From a virus: a stretch of 64,000 nt of DNA. Position 1 is the first letter of the stretch; each line of letters opens with the position of its first letter. The notes beneath the pieces were generated by a model. It made no database searches. It was not told the origin of the DNA and saw only the letters and a list, made by a program, of their open reading frames with translations. Location of the stretch: positions 279,545-343,544 of the IMG/VR virus record IMGVR_UViG_3300044624_002978; one strand, 5' to 3'. Below, in pieces: positions 39,809 through 47,586 of the stretch. The translations under genes were made by a program, and so were the position numbers.

Positions 39809-39890
39809 GCTCCTTTGGTGGAATTGGTAGACACGCTAGACTTAGGATCTAGTGCCGAGAGGTGTGAGAGTTCGAGTCTCTCAGGGAGTA
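39809..39890 (+). tRNA. tRNA-Leu(TAG), copy 1
   Basis: Long variable arm; loop CTTAGGA between CTAGA and TCTAG. Confidence 0.95.
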
Positions 39891-39897
39891 CAACGGC

Positions 39898-39942
39898 TTT
39901 GATGGAGAGCCAAAAGTAGGTGATGAACCTACGTCCATCAAA
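39898..39942 (+). ncRNA. Spacer hairpin between tRNAs
   Basis: TTTGATGGA pairs with TCCATCAAA; an inner GTAGGTGATGAACCTAC hairpin makes a two-stem element of 45 bases. Confidence 0.6.
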
Positions 39943-39944
39943 AA

Positions 39945-40018
39945 GGTCTTGTAGCTCAGTTGGTTAGAGCACCGCACTCATAATGCGTAGGTCCCTGGTT
40001 CGAGTCCAGGCTGGACCA
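39945..40018 (+). tRNA. tRNA-Met(CAT), elongator type
   Basis: Loop CTCATAA; D-arm GCTC/GAGC of elongator type; acceptor GGTCTTG/CTGGACC. Confidence 0.85.
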
Positions 40019-40020
40019 CT

Positions 40021-40050
40021 AAATCCCGCCCAATAAGGGTGGGATTTTTT
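40021..40050 (+). terminator. Terminator of tRNA cluster 2
   Basis: AAATCCCGCC pairs with GGGTGGGATTT (one bulge), then T-run. Confidence 0.85.
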
Positions 40051-40068
40051 ATTAAAAATAATTTTAAT

Positions 40069-40494
40069 ATGATATCAATTTATTTAGACGATTTTAGAAC
40101 GCCCACCGAACATCCTAATAACGGGGAATGGATTATAGTAAGAAATTATGAGGAGTTCGTTAATAAGATATTAGAGGTTGGACTAGATAACATAGATATT
40201 CTCTCGCTGGACCATGACTTGGATCATTCAGCAACATCCCACTATTTTGAATATGTTAAAAAAAATTACTCAATAGACTATTCACAAATACTAGAACCCA
40301 CAGGAATGGACGTAGCTAAATGGCTTATCTTGCATTCTAGAGCAACTGGTCACAAAATACCCAAATGTTATATACACTCTCATAATCCAATAGGATCCGG
40401 AAATATGTTGGGTCAAATAAATCTATATTTAAAGGAAAAGAAATTACCGGAAAGCTGCGAGATTAAAAGATGGAAGTATATAAATAAGGAATAG
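40069..40494 (+). CDS. cREC-type receiver-like protein (cyclic-phosphate processing)
   Basis: 141 residues from ATG 40069; a longer frame would start inside the terminator. ISIYLDDFRTP (2-12), SLDHDLD (48-54), TGMDVAKWL and IHSHNPIGSGNM match the cREC family, a receiver-like fold proposed from comparative genomics to act on RNA 2',3'-cyclic phosphates in repair systems. Its place right after a tRNA cluster fits repair of cleaved tRNAs. No ligase or kinase is seen in this window. Confidence 0.75.
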   Translation: MISIYLDDFRTPTEHPNNGEWIIVRNYEEFVNKILEVGLDNIDILSLDHDLDHSATSHYFEYVKKNYSIDYSQILEPTGMDVAKWLILHSRATGHKIPKCYIHSHNPIGSGNMLGQINLYLKEKKLPESCEIKRWKYINKE

Positions 40495-40515
40495 CAAAAC
40501 CCGATTCCTTGATTT

Positions 40516-40527
40516 GAATATATATAA
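40516..40527 (+). promoter_or_regulatory. Late-type motif GAATATATATAA
   Basis: 13 bases upstream of the adhesin start. Confidence 0.55.
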
Positions 40528-40539
40528 AAAAAGGAATCC

Positions 40540-42372
40540 ATGTCAAATCCAGTAAAATATTCAATAACACCACTACCATATACTATAGGGAGAAATAACA
40601 TGAACCTAGGGGTTGGCGTAACGGGATATGGATCAACACCGGAAACTAATTTTTGGCAAGGCTATGACGTTACACCATCGGGATATGTCATCTATATAAA
40701 TAAGGCAGAACAAGGACCTTCGATATATTCACCAGAATCTGATTTGGATCTCGTTGGATTAATCTCAATTAATGCATTTGGTGGATCATCGATAACAACA
40801 GTATCTGATGCATTATTATGGTTATATGATCAGGACGATACAATATGTATCAATATGGAATACCCCTCGATACCAACTGAAGGCCTTAATATGCTTCTGG
40901 ATGCAGGATTTACTGCATCATATCCAAGAACAGGTAATGAGTGGTATGACCTCTCCAGAAATGGTAATTCAGGAAATCTAATGGGATCGACATTCAGTAA
41001 TTTACAAAAAGGTAATATTGTATTTAATGGGGCAAGTGATTATGTAGATATAAACAATGGTTCACCCGTATTATCAAATAACGAATACACCAAGATAATC
41101 TGGTTTTATGTTAATAGCTTTTCTAATGCAAATAATCTAATAAGTGGAGGATCTGGATCTGGTCAGGGACAGCATGCTTTTTGGCTGGGCGCAACAAATA
41201 AATTACAATCTGGACATAATGGTTCCTGGAATATAGTTGAATCATCAACCACTCTTAACCTTAATACTTGGTATTGTGGTGCAGTAACCTTTAGTTCGGC
41301 AGCAGGATGGAAACTATATCTGAATGGTGTATTGGAAGATAGTTCAGCTGATAATATTACATTTTCTGGTGACGGTAACGTTTTTATAGGTTCATATGAT
41401 ACAGGTTCAAATTTATTTAATGGATCCATATCCAATGCTATTATATACGACAGAACATTAAGTGATTCCGAAATAACATCAATATATAATTCATTCTTGC
41501 CGAGATTCATAATACCGACGACTAGCACGACTACGACTAGCACCACAAGCACCACAACTACGACGACTATAGCTCCTACGACTACGACTACGACTACAAC
41601 TAGCACCACGACTACGACGACTATAGCCTCAACAACGACAACAACGACAACTATAGCTCCAACAACGACAACAACGACAACTATAGCTCCCGGTATAATT
41701 ACCAGTAGTTTATTCATGAAGCTTGATGCTAGTAATTATACATCAGGTACATGGACGGATGAGACTGGTAACGGAAATAATGCGACTATTAATGGGGCGA
41801 CTTGGTCGTCAACGGACGGTGGTATTTTTGATTTAAATGGTACTAGTAACACAATTAGTATTCCACACACTTCAAATCTTAGTTTAAATACCACGACACA
41901 AAGAACGATTCAGGTTTGGGTTAAATTCGATGTGTTACCTGCACTGAATACACAGATACCGGTCTTTGGTAAATTATCGGGATCGTTTGGGTTTGATGGA
42001 TACTGGGGGGGTTTATTTTCTAATGGTGGTAAAGTTAGGTCAGTAACAAATGGAACAGGTGTTCAAAGAATTGTTGATTCTACTTTAACCGTCACAACAA
42101 ATACTTGGTACTTATTTACTTTTATATCACAAATTACAGCAACAGCAAATACAACTAAAGTTTATATTAATACTACGGAATATATTACAACGGCACACGG
42201 GACAGATGGGTATTCGGAATCGAATCCTCTATACCTAGGATATATTGGGGCGGGTATTGGATCAACATATCTAAATGGTAAAATCGGTGCATCATATTTC
42301 TATACTAGAGGGTTGAGCGCTTCGGAAATTTCAACTAATTATAATTCAACAAAATCAAAATATGGTTTATAA
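40540..42372 (+). CDS. Two-LamG-domain adhesin with Thr-rich linker
   Basis: 610 residues without signal peptide. An N-terminal attachment-like region (1-115) is followed by LamG domain 1 (about 118-322), a Thr/Ser linker with TTTTIAPTTTT repeats (about 324-384) and LamG domain 2 (about 390-608). LamG folds bind glycans. As a late gene without signal peptide it is best explained as a tail fibre or head decoration. The linker DNA (41509-41694) is a run of ACGACTACGACT-like repeats prone to length change. Confidence 0.75.
   Translation: MSNPVKYSITPLPYTIGRNNMNLGVGVTGYGSTPETNFWQGYDVTPSGYVIYINKAEQGPSIYSPESDLDLVGLISINAFGGSSITTVSDALLWLYDQDDTICINMEYPSIPTEGLNMLLDAGFTASYPRTGNEWYDLSRNGNSGNLMGSTFSNLQKGNIVFNGASDYVDINNGSPVLSNNEYTKIIWFYVNSFSNANNLISGGSGSGQGQHAFWLGATNKLQSGHNGSWNIVESSTTLNLNTWYCGAVTFSSAAGWKLYLNGVLEDSSADNITFSGDGNVFIGSYDTGSNLFNGSISNAIIYDRTLSDSEITSIYNSFLPRFIIPTTSTTTTSTTSTTTTTTIAPTTTTTTTTSTTTTTTIASTTTTTTTIAPTTTTTTTIAPGIITSSLFMKLDASNYTSGTWTDETGNGNNATINGATWSSTDGGIFDLNGTSNTISIPHTSNLSLNTTTQRTIQVWVKFDVLPALNTQIPVFGKLSGSFGFDGYWGGLFSNGGKVRSVTNGTGVQRIVDSTLTVTTNTWYLFTFISQITATANTTKVYINTTEYITTAHGTDGYSESNPLYLGYIGAGIGSTYLNGKIGASYFYTRGLSASEISTNYNSTKSKYGL
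41509..41694 (+). repeat. Low-complexity repeats coding the Thr linker
   Basis: Imperfect repeats of ACGACTACA and CAACGACAACA with ATAGCTCC blocks; the opposite strand reads as a false Val-rich frame. Confidence 0.8.
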
Positions 42373-42390
42373 TAAATAATACGTAAATTA

Positions 42391-42422
42391 TTTTTTTTAT
42401 CCGATTACATATATTACATTTG
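42391..42422 (+). promoter_or_regulatory. Early-type promoter for a leaderless message
   Basis: T-run/ATCCGAT from 42391 and TACATTTG at 42415-42422; ATG at 42427. Confidence 0.8.
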
Positions 42423-42426
42423 ATAT

Positions 42427-43023
42427 ATGAAAAAAATGATTCTATTCCTATTATTAACTCTAGTTCAAAATGTTCTATATGCTCAGACCAATTTAGAAGG
42501 ATTGGTCTTAAAAGAACTTAATGCTTATAGAAAATTAAATAAGCTAAAACCGGTAAAATATTCAGATACCATAAATAAAGCTGCTTATCACCACACCCAA
42601 TGGATGTCCAGAGTTAGCTTTAATAAAATGAAGCAAATAATGGAGGTTGATGATGGATCAGAGCAAATGGATGCACACACTGAAACAATCGACGTCCCGA
42701 ACTTTAAGGAATTAAAAACCCCCGAGGATAGAGGAAAGGAATTCGGTATAATTAAGGAAAGTACCAATTATACTTTAGGTGAGATCTGTAATATGGCAAA
42801 TGCAAACGGCGGAAACTATTTCACTGCTTCTCAAAAATCCGATGATATGCTCGCTAAGGATATAATAACAAAATTTTCAAAATCACCAGGCCACGATGCG
42901 GTAATGAGATTGGACCTTGATAATTGTTATGTCGGTATTTGTGTAATTGTTAAGAGTGTTATTATCGGTGGACAGGAGAATAAAATTGCATATACCACAA
43001 TATATTTTATTGAAAAATACTAA
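42427..43023 (+). CDS. Secreted CAP-domain protein (SCP/PR1 type)
   Basis: 198 residues. Signal peptide MKKMILFLLLTLVQNVLYAQ; LVLKELNAYRKLNKLKPVKYSD and AAYHHTQWM begin the CAP fold, and SPGHDAVM (about 158-165) is its typical motif. Exported; role unknown. Second gene of this type with an almost identical leaderless promoter. Confidence 0.8.
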   Translation: MKKMILFLLLTLVQNVLYAQTNLEGLVLKELNAYRKLNKLKPVKYSDTINKAAYHHTQWMSRVSFNKMKQIMEVDDGSEQMDAHTETIDVPNFKELKTPEDRGKEFGIIKESTNYTLGEICNMANANGGNYFTASQKSDDMLAKDIITKFSKSPGHDAVMRLDLDNCYVGICVIVKSVIIGGQENKIAYTTIYFIEKY

Positions 43024-43033
43024 TATTGCTATT

Positions 43034-43043
43034 GGATATATAG
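43034..43043 (+). promoter_or_regulatory. Late-type motif GGATATATAG
   Basis: 21 bases upstream of the 43065 gene. Confidence 0.65.
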
Positions 43044-43064
43044 TTAAAATAAATCCAAATAAGA

Positions 43065-44369
43065 ATGTCTAAGAAATTTGTTTTCGAATCATTAAGTGAT
43101 TTCATAAATTATAAGCTTTTAACAGAGACTCCAAACGGAACTCTAAATGAGGCTGACTCTAAATCCTCCCCTTGGGATTTTAAATTTGATAGCGGTGAAT
43201 TTAAAAAAGATGACGTAAGTCCAGATCAGATAAAAAAATTAGAGGTAGATTTTAAAAATAGGATAATTCCAGTTTTAAATAATCAGAACTACATCGGTCA
43301 GAAACTTAATGTAACAATATCTTCAGCATCAAGTAAGGTTCCTGTCAATCCATCAGGATCTGTTGCAAAAGCATTAAAGGCTGCAGGTTATTCAACAGAT
43401 AATGACGGCCTATGTAAAGCTAGAGGTAATACTGTTGTTGAGTTGATAAAAGACCTAATGTACAATACATTCGGTGAAGGTATGGACAGGAAGGAATTTC
43501 TTAAGTCCGCCGAAAAGAAAATGGAATTCATAAATAAGCCAATGCCTAATATTGGACCAGATTATGATAAATCTAAAGGTGATAATCCGGATGATCAGAA
43601 ATTTAAGGACAATCAATTTATTTCTGCGACACTCGTAGCAAGTGGTGAACCAATTGGTGATGATATAAAGATATCATGTAAAATGGATAAAAGTTTCTCT
43701 GGTAGAAAGGCTGATGCTAGCAACGGATATGCAGGTTATGATAAAACAGTTTACCTTACAGCTAAGGCTGGCCAGAAAATGGAGATATTCTTTGATCCAT
43801 TAGTTATACCAGATGCTATATTATTTTCATACTCAGGAAAGGAGATTAAACTTTCACCATTTATGGGTGCATTCGGTGCTAAATATATTAGAGGTGAATA
43901 TAGCAAGGAAAAAGAGGATGCGTTAAATGCAGATGCTAAAGCGGGTAAAAATGCTCCTGGTAAAAGAGAGAACATTGGAGGAAAAAATTATTTAGTTATT
44001 GATTATAAGGATTACCTTAATAATGTTATCAATAAAGGTGGTTCATTGGTTAAAGCAATAGAGACTAAACTATCTTCGCTTGGTCTAAAACCTATCAAAG
44101 AACTTTGTCCGGAATTTTTTGATTCAGCAGGAAAAATAGAGGTCTATAGAAATAAGGATCTTAGTGAAATTAAAATAGATGACACCAATAAAGTTTGGGA
44201 ATGGACATACGATCTGCTTAAATCTGGTGCATTAAAAGAATCTCCAAAGGCTGACATAAAGAGTTTAAGTATAGAGGTTACTAAAAATGCAGTAAGAGAC
44301 GCAGTTAAATTAGTTGCTTTCTCACCGGTAGCTGGAACCCAATTTAAAATAAGAACAGTTTGTAAATAA
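43065..44369 (+). CDS. Large tagged late protein
   Basis: 434 residues. MSKKFVFESLSDF start, sites L-T-E/T and L-N-E/A within the first 32 residues, then a soluble alpha/beta body without recognised motif. A large cargo for the head if the tag works as proposed. Stop overlaps the next start. Confidence 0.65.
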   Translation: MSKKFVFESLSDFINYKLLTETPNGTLNEADSKSSPWDFKFDSGEFKKDDVSPDQIKKLEVDFKNRIIPVLNNQNYIGQKLNVTISSASSKVPVNPSGSVAKALKAAGYSTDNDGLCKARGNTVVELIKDLMYNTFGEGMDRKEFLKSAEKKMEFINKPMPNIGPDYDKSKGDNPDDQKFKDNQFISATLVASGEPIGDDIKISCKMDKSFSGRKADASNGYAGYDKTVYLTAKAGQKMEIFFDPLVIPDAILFSYSGKEIKLSPFMGAFGAKYIRGEYSKEKEDALNADAKAGKNAPGKRENIGGKNYLVIDYKDYLNNVINKGGSLVKAIETKLSSLGLKPIKELCPEFFDSAGKIEVYRNKDLSEIKIDDTNKVWEWTYDLLKSGALKESPKADIKSLSIEVTKNAVRDAVKLVAFSPVAGTQFKIRTVCK

Positions 44370-44764
44370 TGAGCAATAATATAAAAACTTTCGAAAGTTT
44401 CTCGTATCCAATTAACGAGGAGGCAGCTTTACCAAAGATGCCGGATTTTCTTAAAAAAGCTGGAGCTAAAGAAGACCACTTCCATGGAGGAGGACCTGTT
44501 AGGATGAACCCACCAAATAATTCTTGGATAATCGAGGTAAAATCGCCCAAAGGTATATTTAAGAAAGAGCATACATGGGGATTAGTATTTTTTCCTAACG
44601 GTACATTCACAACCGGAATAACCCCAGAGGATTCAAACGGTCCATTCAATAGCGGTGGTAAATGGAAGGCTAGTCCTTCGGATTCATTTACTATGCTGAA
44701 TAAAAAAATACAGGGAGTATCTATGACATTCAATAGCTTATTTTCTCCTACCACATATATGTAA
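44369..44764 (+). CDS. Tagged late protein
   Basis: 131 residues, MSNNIKTFESFSYPINEE with the tag and an I-N-E/E site. Beta-rich body. Function unknown. Confidence 0.7.
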   Translation: MSNNIKTFESFSYPINEEAALPKMPDFLKKAGAKEDHFHGGGPVRMNPPNNSWIIEVKSPKGIFKKEHTWGLVFFPNGTFTTGITPEDSNGPFNSGGKWKASPSDSFTMLNKKIQGVSMTFNSLFSPTTYM

Positions 44765-44795
44765 ATAATAAAAATCAAAAAAAAATCAAAAAATA

Positions 44796-44827
44796 TTTTT
44801 TTTAATCGAAACTTTATTATAAATTTG
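44796..44827 (+). promoter_or_regulatory. Early-type promoter for 44881 and tRNAs
   Basis: T-run/AATCGAA from 44796 and TAAATTTG at 44820-44827. Confidence 0.7.
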
Positions 44828-44849
44828 CATAAAATATTAAAATCAATTA

Positions 44850-44858
44850 GATATATAG
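44850..44858 (+). promoter_or_regulatory. Late-type motif GATATATAG
   Basis: 22 bases upstream of ATG 44881, just after an early-type promoter; a possible tandem early/late start. Confidence 0.5.
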
Positions 44859-44880
44859 TCTATTAAACATTAAAAACAAA

Positions 44881-45009
44881 ATGAAAACATTCTTCGGAAA
44901 TATCGCCATTAATTTTATGCCACAAGGCAATAACCCGTTTGTACAGGTGGGGATTGCAAAATGGTATAATGGCCAATACGAGAAACCGGAAGATGTAATA
45001 GTAGGTTAA
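44881..45009 (+). CDS. 42-residue protein before tRNA cluster 3
   Basis: ATG 44881 encodes MKTFFGNIAINFM to EDVIVG. Followed by a terminator-like hairpin and tRNA-Phe. Function unknown. Confidence 0.55.
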   Translation: MKTFFGNIAINFMPQGNNPFVQVGIAKWYNGQYEKPEDVIVG

Positions 45010-45035
45010 GATAATAATAAAACTTAAATATTAAA

Positions 45036-45070
45036 AACTCCGATTCTCAAAAAGAATCGGAGTTTTTTTA
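45036..45070 (+). terminator. Terminator-like hairpin before tRNA-Phe
   Basis: AACTCCGATTCTC pairs with AGAATCGGAGTT, then T-run to 45069. Confidence 0.85.
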
Positions 45071-45073
45071 TTG

Positions 45074-45146
45074 GGTGAGGTAGCAAAGTTGGTCTATGCA
45101 GCGGACTGAAAATCCGATGATGACGGTTCGATCCCGTCCCTCACCA
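45074..45146 (+). tRNA. tRNA-Phe(GAA)
   Basis: Acceptor GGTGAGG/CCTCACC; loop CTGAAAA. Confidence 0.9.
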
Positions 45147-45182
45147 CAGAATAAATTAAATATTAAAATGAAGCGAAAACAG

Positions 45183-45216
45183 TAAGGTCCTCTAGCTTAG
45201 ATTAAGCTATGGCCAT
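45183..45216 (+). ncRNA. Spacer hairpin
   Basis: TAGCTTA-GAT-TAAGCTA inside GGTC/GGCC arms. Confidence 0.5.
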
Positions 45217-45231
45217 TAATTAAAAAATAAT

Positions 45232-45306
45232 GATCCCGTAGCTCAGTTGGTTTAGAGCACCTCACTTTTAATGAGGGAGTCGTGAGTTCGAATCTCACCG
45301 GGATCA
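45232..45306 (+). tRNA. tRNA-Lys(TTT)
   Basis: Acceptor GATCCCG/CGGGATC; loop CTTTTAA. Confidence 0.95.
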
Positions 45307-45332
45307 CTCATAAATGAATTTCATTTATATAA

Positions 45333-45405
45333 CGGGGTGTAGATCAGTTGGTAGATCGCCTGGTTTGGGACCAGGAGGCCGTCAGTTCGAGCCTGGCCAC
45401 CCCGA
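45333..45405 (+). tRNA. tRNA-Pro(TGG), copy 1
   Basis: Acceptor CGGGGTG/CACCCCG; loop TTTGGGA. A perfect ATAAATGA/TCATTTAT hairpin precedes it. Confidence 0.95.
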
Positions 45406-45414
45406 CAGAATAAA

Positions 45415-45490
45415 CGGGAAATAGAGGAGTTAGGTCGTCCTCGCCTGCCTTGGACGCAGGAGCTCGCAGGTTCGAATCCTGCTTTCCCGA
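45415..45490 (+). tRNA. tRNA-Pro-like(TGG), copy 2
   Basis: Acceptor CGGGAAA/TTTCCCG; loop CTTGGAC between CCTGC and GCAGG. Sequence otherwise unlike copy 1. Confidence 0.85.
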
Positions 45491-45496
45491 CAAAAT

Positions 45497-45569
45497 GGGG
45501 CCGTAGTTTAATTGGCTAAAATTTCTGACTTGCACTCAGAGGACCCGGGTTCGATCCCCGGTAGCTCCA
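45497..45569 (+). tRNA. tRNA-Ala(TGC)
   Basis: Loop CTTGCAC between TCTGA and TCAGA; acceptor with one mismatch (GGGGCCG/TAGCTCC). Confidence 0.85.
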
Positions 45570-45579
45570 CTATTAAAAT

Positions 45580-45652
45580 ACGTCGGTAGCTCAATTGGTA
45601 GAGCACTGGTCTCCAAAACCAGGGGTTGTAGGTTCGATTCCTGCCCGGCGTG
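45580..45652 (+). tRNA. tRNA-Trp(CCA)
   Basis: Acceptor ACGTCGG/CCGGCGT; loop CTCCAAA. Confidence 0.95.
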
Positions 45653-45661
45653 CAAATTAAA

Positions 45662-45734
45662 TTGTCCTTTGGTCTAATGGCAGGACACGTGGTTTTGGTC
45701 CACGCGGTGGAGGTTCGAATCCTCCAGGGACAAC
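45662..45734 (+). tRNA. tRNA-Gln(TTG)
   Basis: Acceptor TTGTCCT/GGGACAA; loop TTTTGGT. Confidence 0.95.
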
Positions 45735-45739
45735 AAATT

Positions 45740-45757
45740 GTTCATTGACATATGGAA
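45740..45757 (+). promoter_or_regulatory. boxA-like antitermination sequence, copy 1
   Basis: GTTCATTGACATATGGAA, similar to the GTTCTTTGACATATTGG motif of Bacteroidota rRNA operons. Confidence 0.5.
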
Positions 45758-45811
45758 TAGCAAGGTACGTAATACGTAAAGTGCATTTGCAAAAAGTTAT
45801 TGGTTCGAATA

Positions 45812-45820
45812 GATATATAG
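45812..45820 (+). promoter_or_regulatory. Late-type motif GATATATAG
   Basis: 16 bases upstream of the endonuclease start. Confidence 0.6.
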
Positions 45821-45836
45821 ATAAAAAATCTATTTT

Positions 45837-46496
45837 ATGCAAAGTTGTGAAAATTGTGGGAATGTACATAATGGTGAATTGGGTAGCGGGAGATTTTGCT
45901 CTCTAAAATGCTCTAGAGGATTTAGTACTAAATCTAAAAGATCGGAAATAAATTATAAGGTTTCGAAAACATTGACAGGAAAGGGAAACCCGCCAGAAAT
46001 AAAAGAATGTGGCCACTGTAAAAATAAATTTGAAATTTCTTGGTCAAAACGTCTACAGACATGTTGTTCAAGAAAATGCGCCGCACAATTAAAATGGCTG
46101 GATGATGATTATAGAAAAAATATAACGGAAGCTTCTTCAAAATCAGCTTATGAAAAACACAAAAATCCAGACATTAAGTTCGGGTGGAGAACAAGGTCAA
46201 AATTTGAGATGTCATATCCTGAAAGTATAGCAAAATCAATTCTTGATGAATATGGCATACAATATGAATATGAATATCCATTTCATCCATATTTTATAGA
46301 TTTTGCAATCGTTGATCATAAAATTGCTATCGAGATAGACGGAAGACAGCATAATCAAAACGAGAGAATGTTAATAGATATTAAAAAAGATAAAAAATTG
46401 ATGGAGAATGGATGGAGAATATTTAGAATAAAGTTTCCAGAGGATAATATTAAAAATAGCATTAAAAATATATTGGCAGATATACCCTCCGCCTGA
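45837..46496 (+). CDS. Zinc-finger/Vsr-like (EDxHD-type) homing endonuclease
   Basis: 219 residues. Two Cys-pair fingers in the first 80 residues (CENC...CSLKC; CGHC...CSRKC) would grip DNA. The C-terminal domain (about 110-215) has IDFAIVDHKIAIEIDGRQH and a following KKDKKLMENGWRIFRI, the Vsr/EDxHD nuclease pattern. Homing enzymes of this type cut at intron-less or intron insertion sites and spread themselves. It lies between tRNA genes, and its last codons form the 5' part of the next tRNA-like gene. Confidence 0.75.
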   Translation: MQSCENCGNVHNGELGSGRFCSLKCSRGFSTKSKRSEINYKVSKTLTGKGNPPEIKECGHCKNKFEISWSKRLQTCCSRKCAAQLKWLDDDYRKNITEASSKSAYEKHKNPDIKFGWRTRSKFEMSYPESIAKSILDEYGIQYEYEYPFHPYFIDFAIVDHKIAIEIDGRQHNQNERMLIDIKKDKKLMENGWRIFRIKFPEDNIKNSIKNILADIPSA

Positions 46497-46550
46497 TACG
46501 CGGTAGAAAGGTTAACTGGTTATATGTGGGTTCGAATCCCATTCTGCCAA
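46474..46550 (+). tRNA. Atypical tRNA, possibly Ile(GAT), overlapping endonuclease end
   Basis: Acceptor TGGCAGA (46474-46480) with TCTGCCA (46543-46549) and T-arm GTGGG/TTCGAAT/CCCAT are good. CCGC-CTGATAC-GCGG would be an Ile GAT anticodon arm, but it begins where the D-arm should be, and a GGTTAACTGGTTA D-arm-like piece follows it. The first 23 bases lie in the endonuclease gene. Alternatively a degenerate tRNA. Confidence 0.5.
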
Positions 46551-46583
46551 CATAAGATTTGTAAAAAATCGACAACTAAAAAT

Positions 46584-46657
46584 TCTCCTGTAGCTCAGTT
46601 GGTTAGAGCATCTGACTGTTAATCAGAGGGTCACTGGTTCGAGTCCAGTCGGGAGAG
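46584..46657 (+). tRNA. tRNA-Asn(GTT), copy 1
   Basis: Acceptor TCTCCTG/CGGGAGA; loop CTGTTAA. Confidence 0.95.
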
Positions 46658-46662
46658 CAATA

Positions 46663-46736
46663 AGGATCTGTAGCTCAGTGGTAGAGCAGCGCACTGTTAA
46701 TGCGCTGGTCGTAGGTTCGAATCCTACCGGGTCCTC
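46663..46736 (+). tRNA. tRNA-Asn(GTT), copy 2
   Basis: Acceptor AGGATCT/GGGTCCT; loop CTGTTAA between GCGCA and TGCGC. Confidence 0.9.
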
Positions 46737-46759
46737 AAAAATAATATATTAACAATAAA

Positions 46760-47021
<262 letters not shown>

Positions 47022-47023
<2 letters not shown>

Positions 47024-47059
47024 TGTAGGTGCCTCAAGGGACTGCAGCCCTACTACACT
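47022..47059 (+). ncRNA. Spacer hairpin
   Basis: AGTGTAG pairs with CTACACT; AGGG/CCCT pairs inside. Confidence 0.6.
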
Positions 47060-47063
47060 CTAT

Positions 47064-47135
47064 GCAGGTATCGTATAACGGCTATTACTCCAGACTTCCA
47101 ATCTGGAGATTGGGGTTCGATTCCCCATACCTGCT
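47064..47135 (+). tRNA. tRNA-Gly(TCC)
   Basis: Acceptor GCAGGTA/TACCTGC; loop CTTCCAA. Confidence 0.95.
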
Positions 47136-47139
47136 CAGA

Positions 47140-47193
47140 ATGTGGAACCACATCGATCCCGTAATGCCACGGCTTGTGCACAAGTAACGGGAT
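47140..47193 (+). ncRNA. Two spacer hairpins
   Basis: ATGTGG/CCACAT, then ATCCCGT (47156-47162) with ACGGGAT (47187-47193) enclosing CTTGTGCACAAG. Confidence 0.6.
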
Positions 47194-47197
47194 GCAT

Positions 47198-47271
47198 GGC
47201 GAGATAGCTCAGATGGTTAGAGCGCGGGAGTCATAACCCCGAGGCCGTAGGTTCGATTCCTACTCTCGCTA
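47198..47271 (+). tRNA. tRNA with CAT anticodon (Met or Ile2)
   Basis: Acceptor GGCGAGA/TCTCGCT; loop GTCATAA; elongator-type D-arm. It could be Ile if C34 is modified to lysidine. Confidence 0.85.
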
Positions 47272-47288
47272 CTAAAAAATAAATTAAT

Positions 47289-47331
47289 ATGAAAAAGAAA
47301 TTCGACGCTCATTAGGTTTAATAACCTAAAA
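47289..47331 (+). other. Possible leader peptide and hairpin
   Basis: ATG 47289 encodes MKKKFDAH then stops; TTAGGT/ACCTAA hairpin at 47312-47329 ends just before the next gene. Confidence 0.3.
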
Positions 47332-47529
47332 ATGAGTAAAATGAGTAAAAACACAAACAGAGCAAAATTGAATAAGGCAACTTGTTCTAGAGACTACCGA
47401 TTAATTTGGTTAAAATGGGAATTTCCTATGTATTGGGATGAAGGATTAAATTTTAAAAAAGGTCATCCCTCAATAAAATATAGAAGTTATAAAACATGGA
47501 AACATAGCAGAAAAACCAGATGGAAATAA
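47332..47529 (+). CDS. Small very basic protein
   Basis: 65 residues, rich in Lys/Arg and aromatics (YKTWKHSRKTRWK). Probably binds nucleic acid, perhaps RNA given its place in the tRNA array. ATG 47341 is an alternative start. Confidence 0.6.
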   Translation: MSKMSKNTNRAKLNKATCSRDYRLIWLKWEFPMYWDEGLNFKKGHPSIKYRSYKTWKHSRKTRWK

Positions 47530-47540
47530 TTATCTTATTA

Positions 47541-47572
47541 TTTTTTAATCCCGTAGTATTTTATTAATCTTG
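47541..47572 (+). promoter_or_regulatory. Early-type promoter for 47587
   Basis: T-run/AATCCCG from 47541 and TAATCTTG at 47565-47572 (one mismatch). Confidence 0.6.
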
Positions 47573-47586
47573 TAAAAAATAAAAAG

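Noticed and set aside
41163-41717. Minus-strand Val-rich frame
   Set aside because: It is the complement of the Thr-repeat linker of the adhesin; low complexity only.
45796-45810. TTGGTTCGAAT before the 45837 gene as another tRNA T-arm
   Set aside because: No matching T-stem or acceptor partner nearby.
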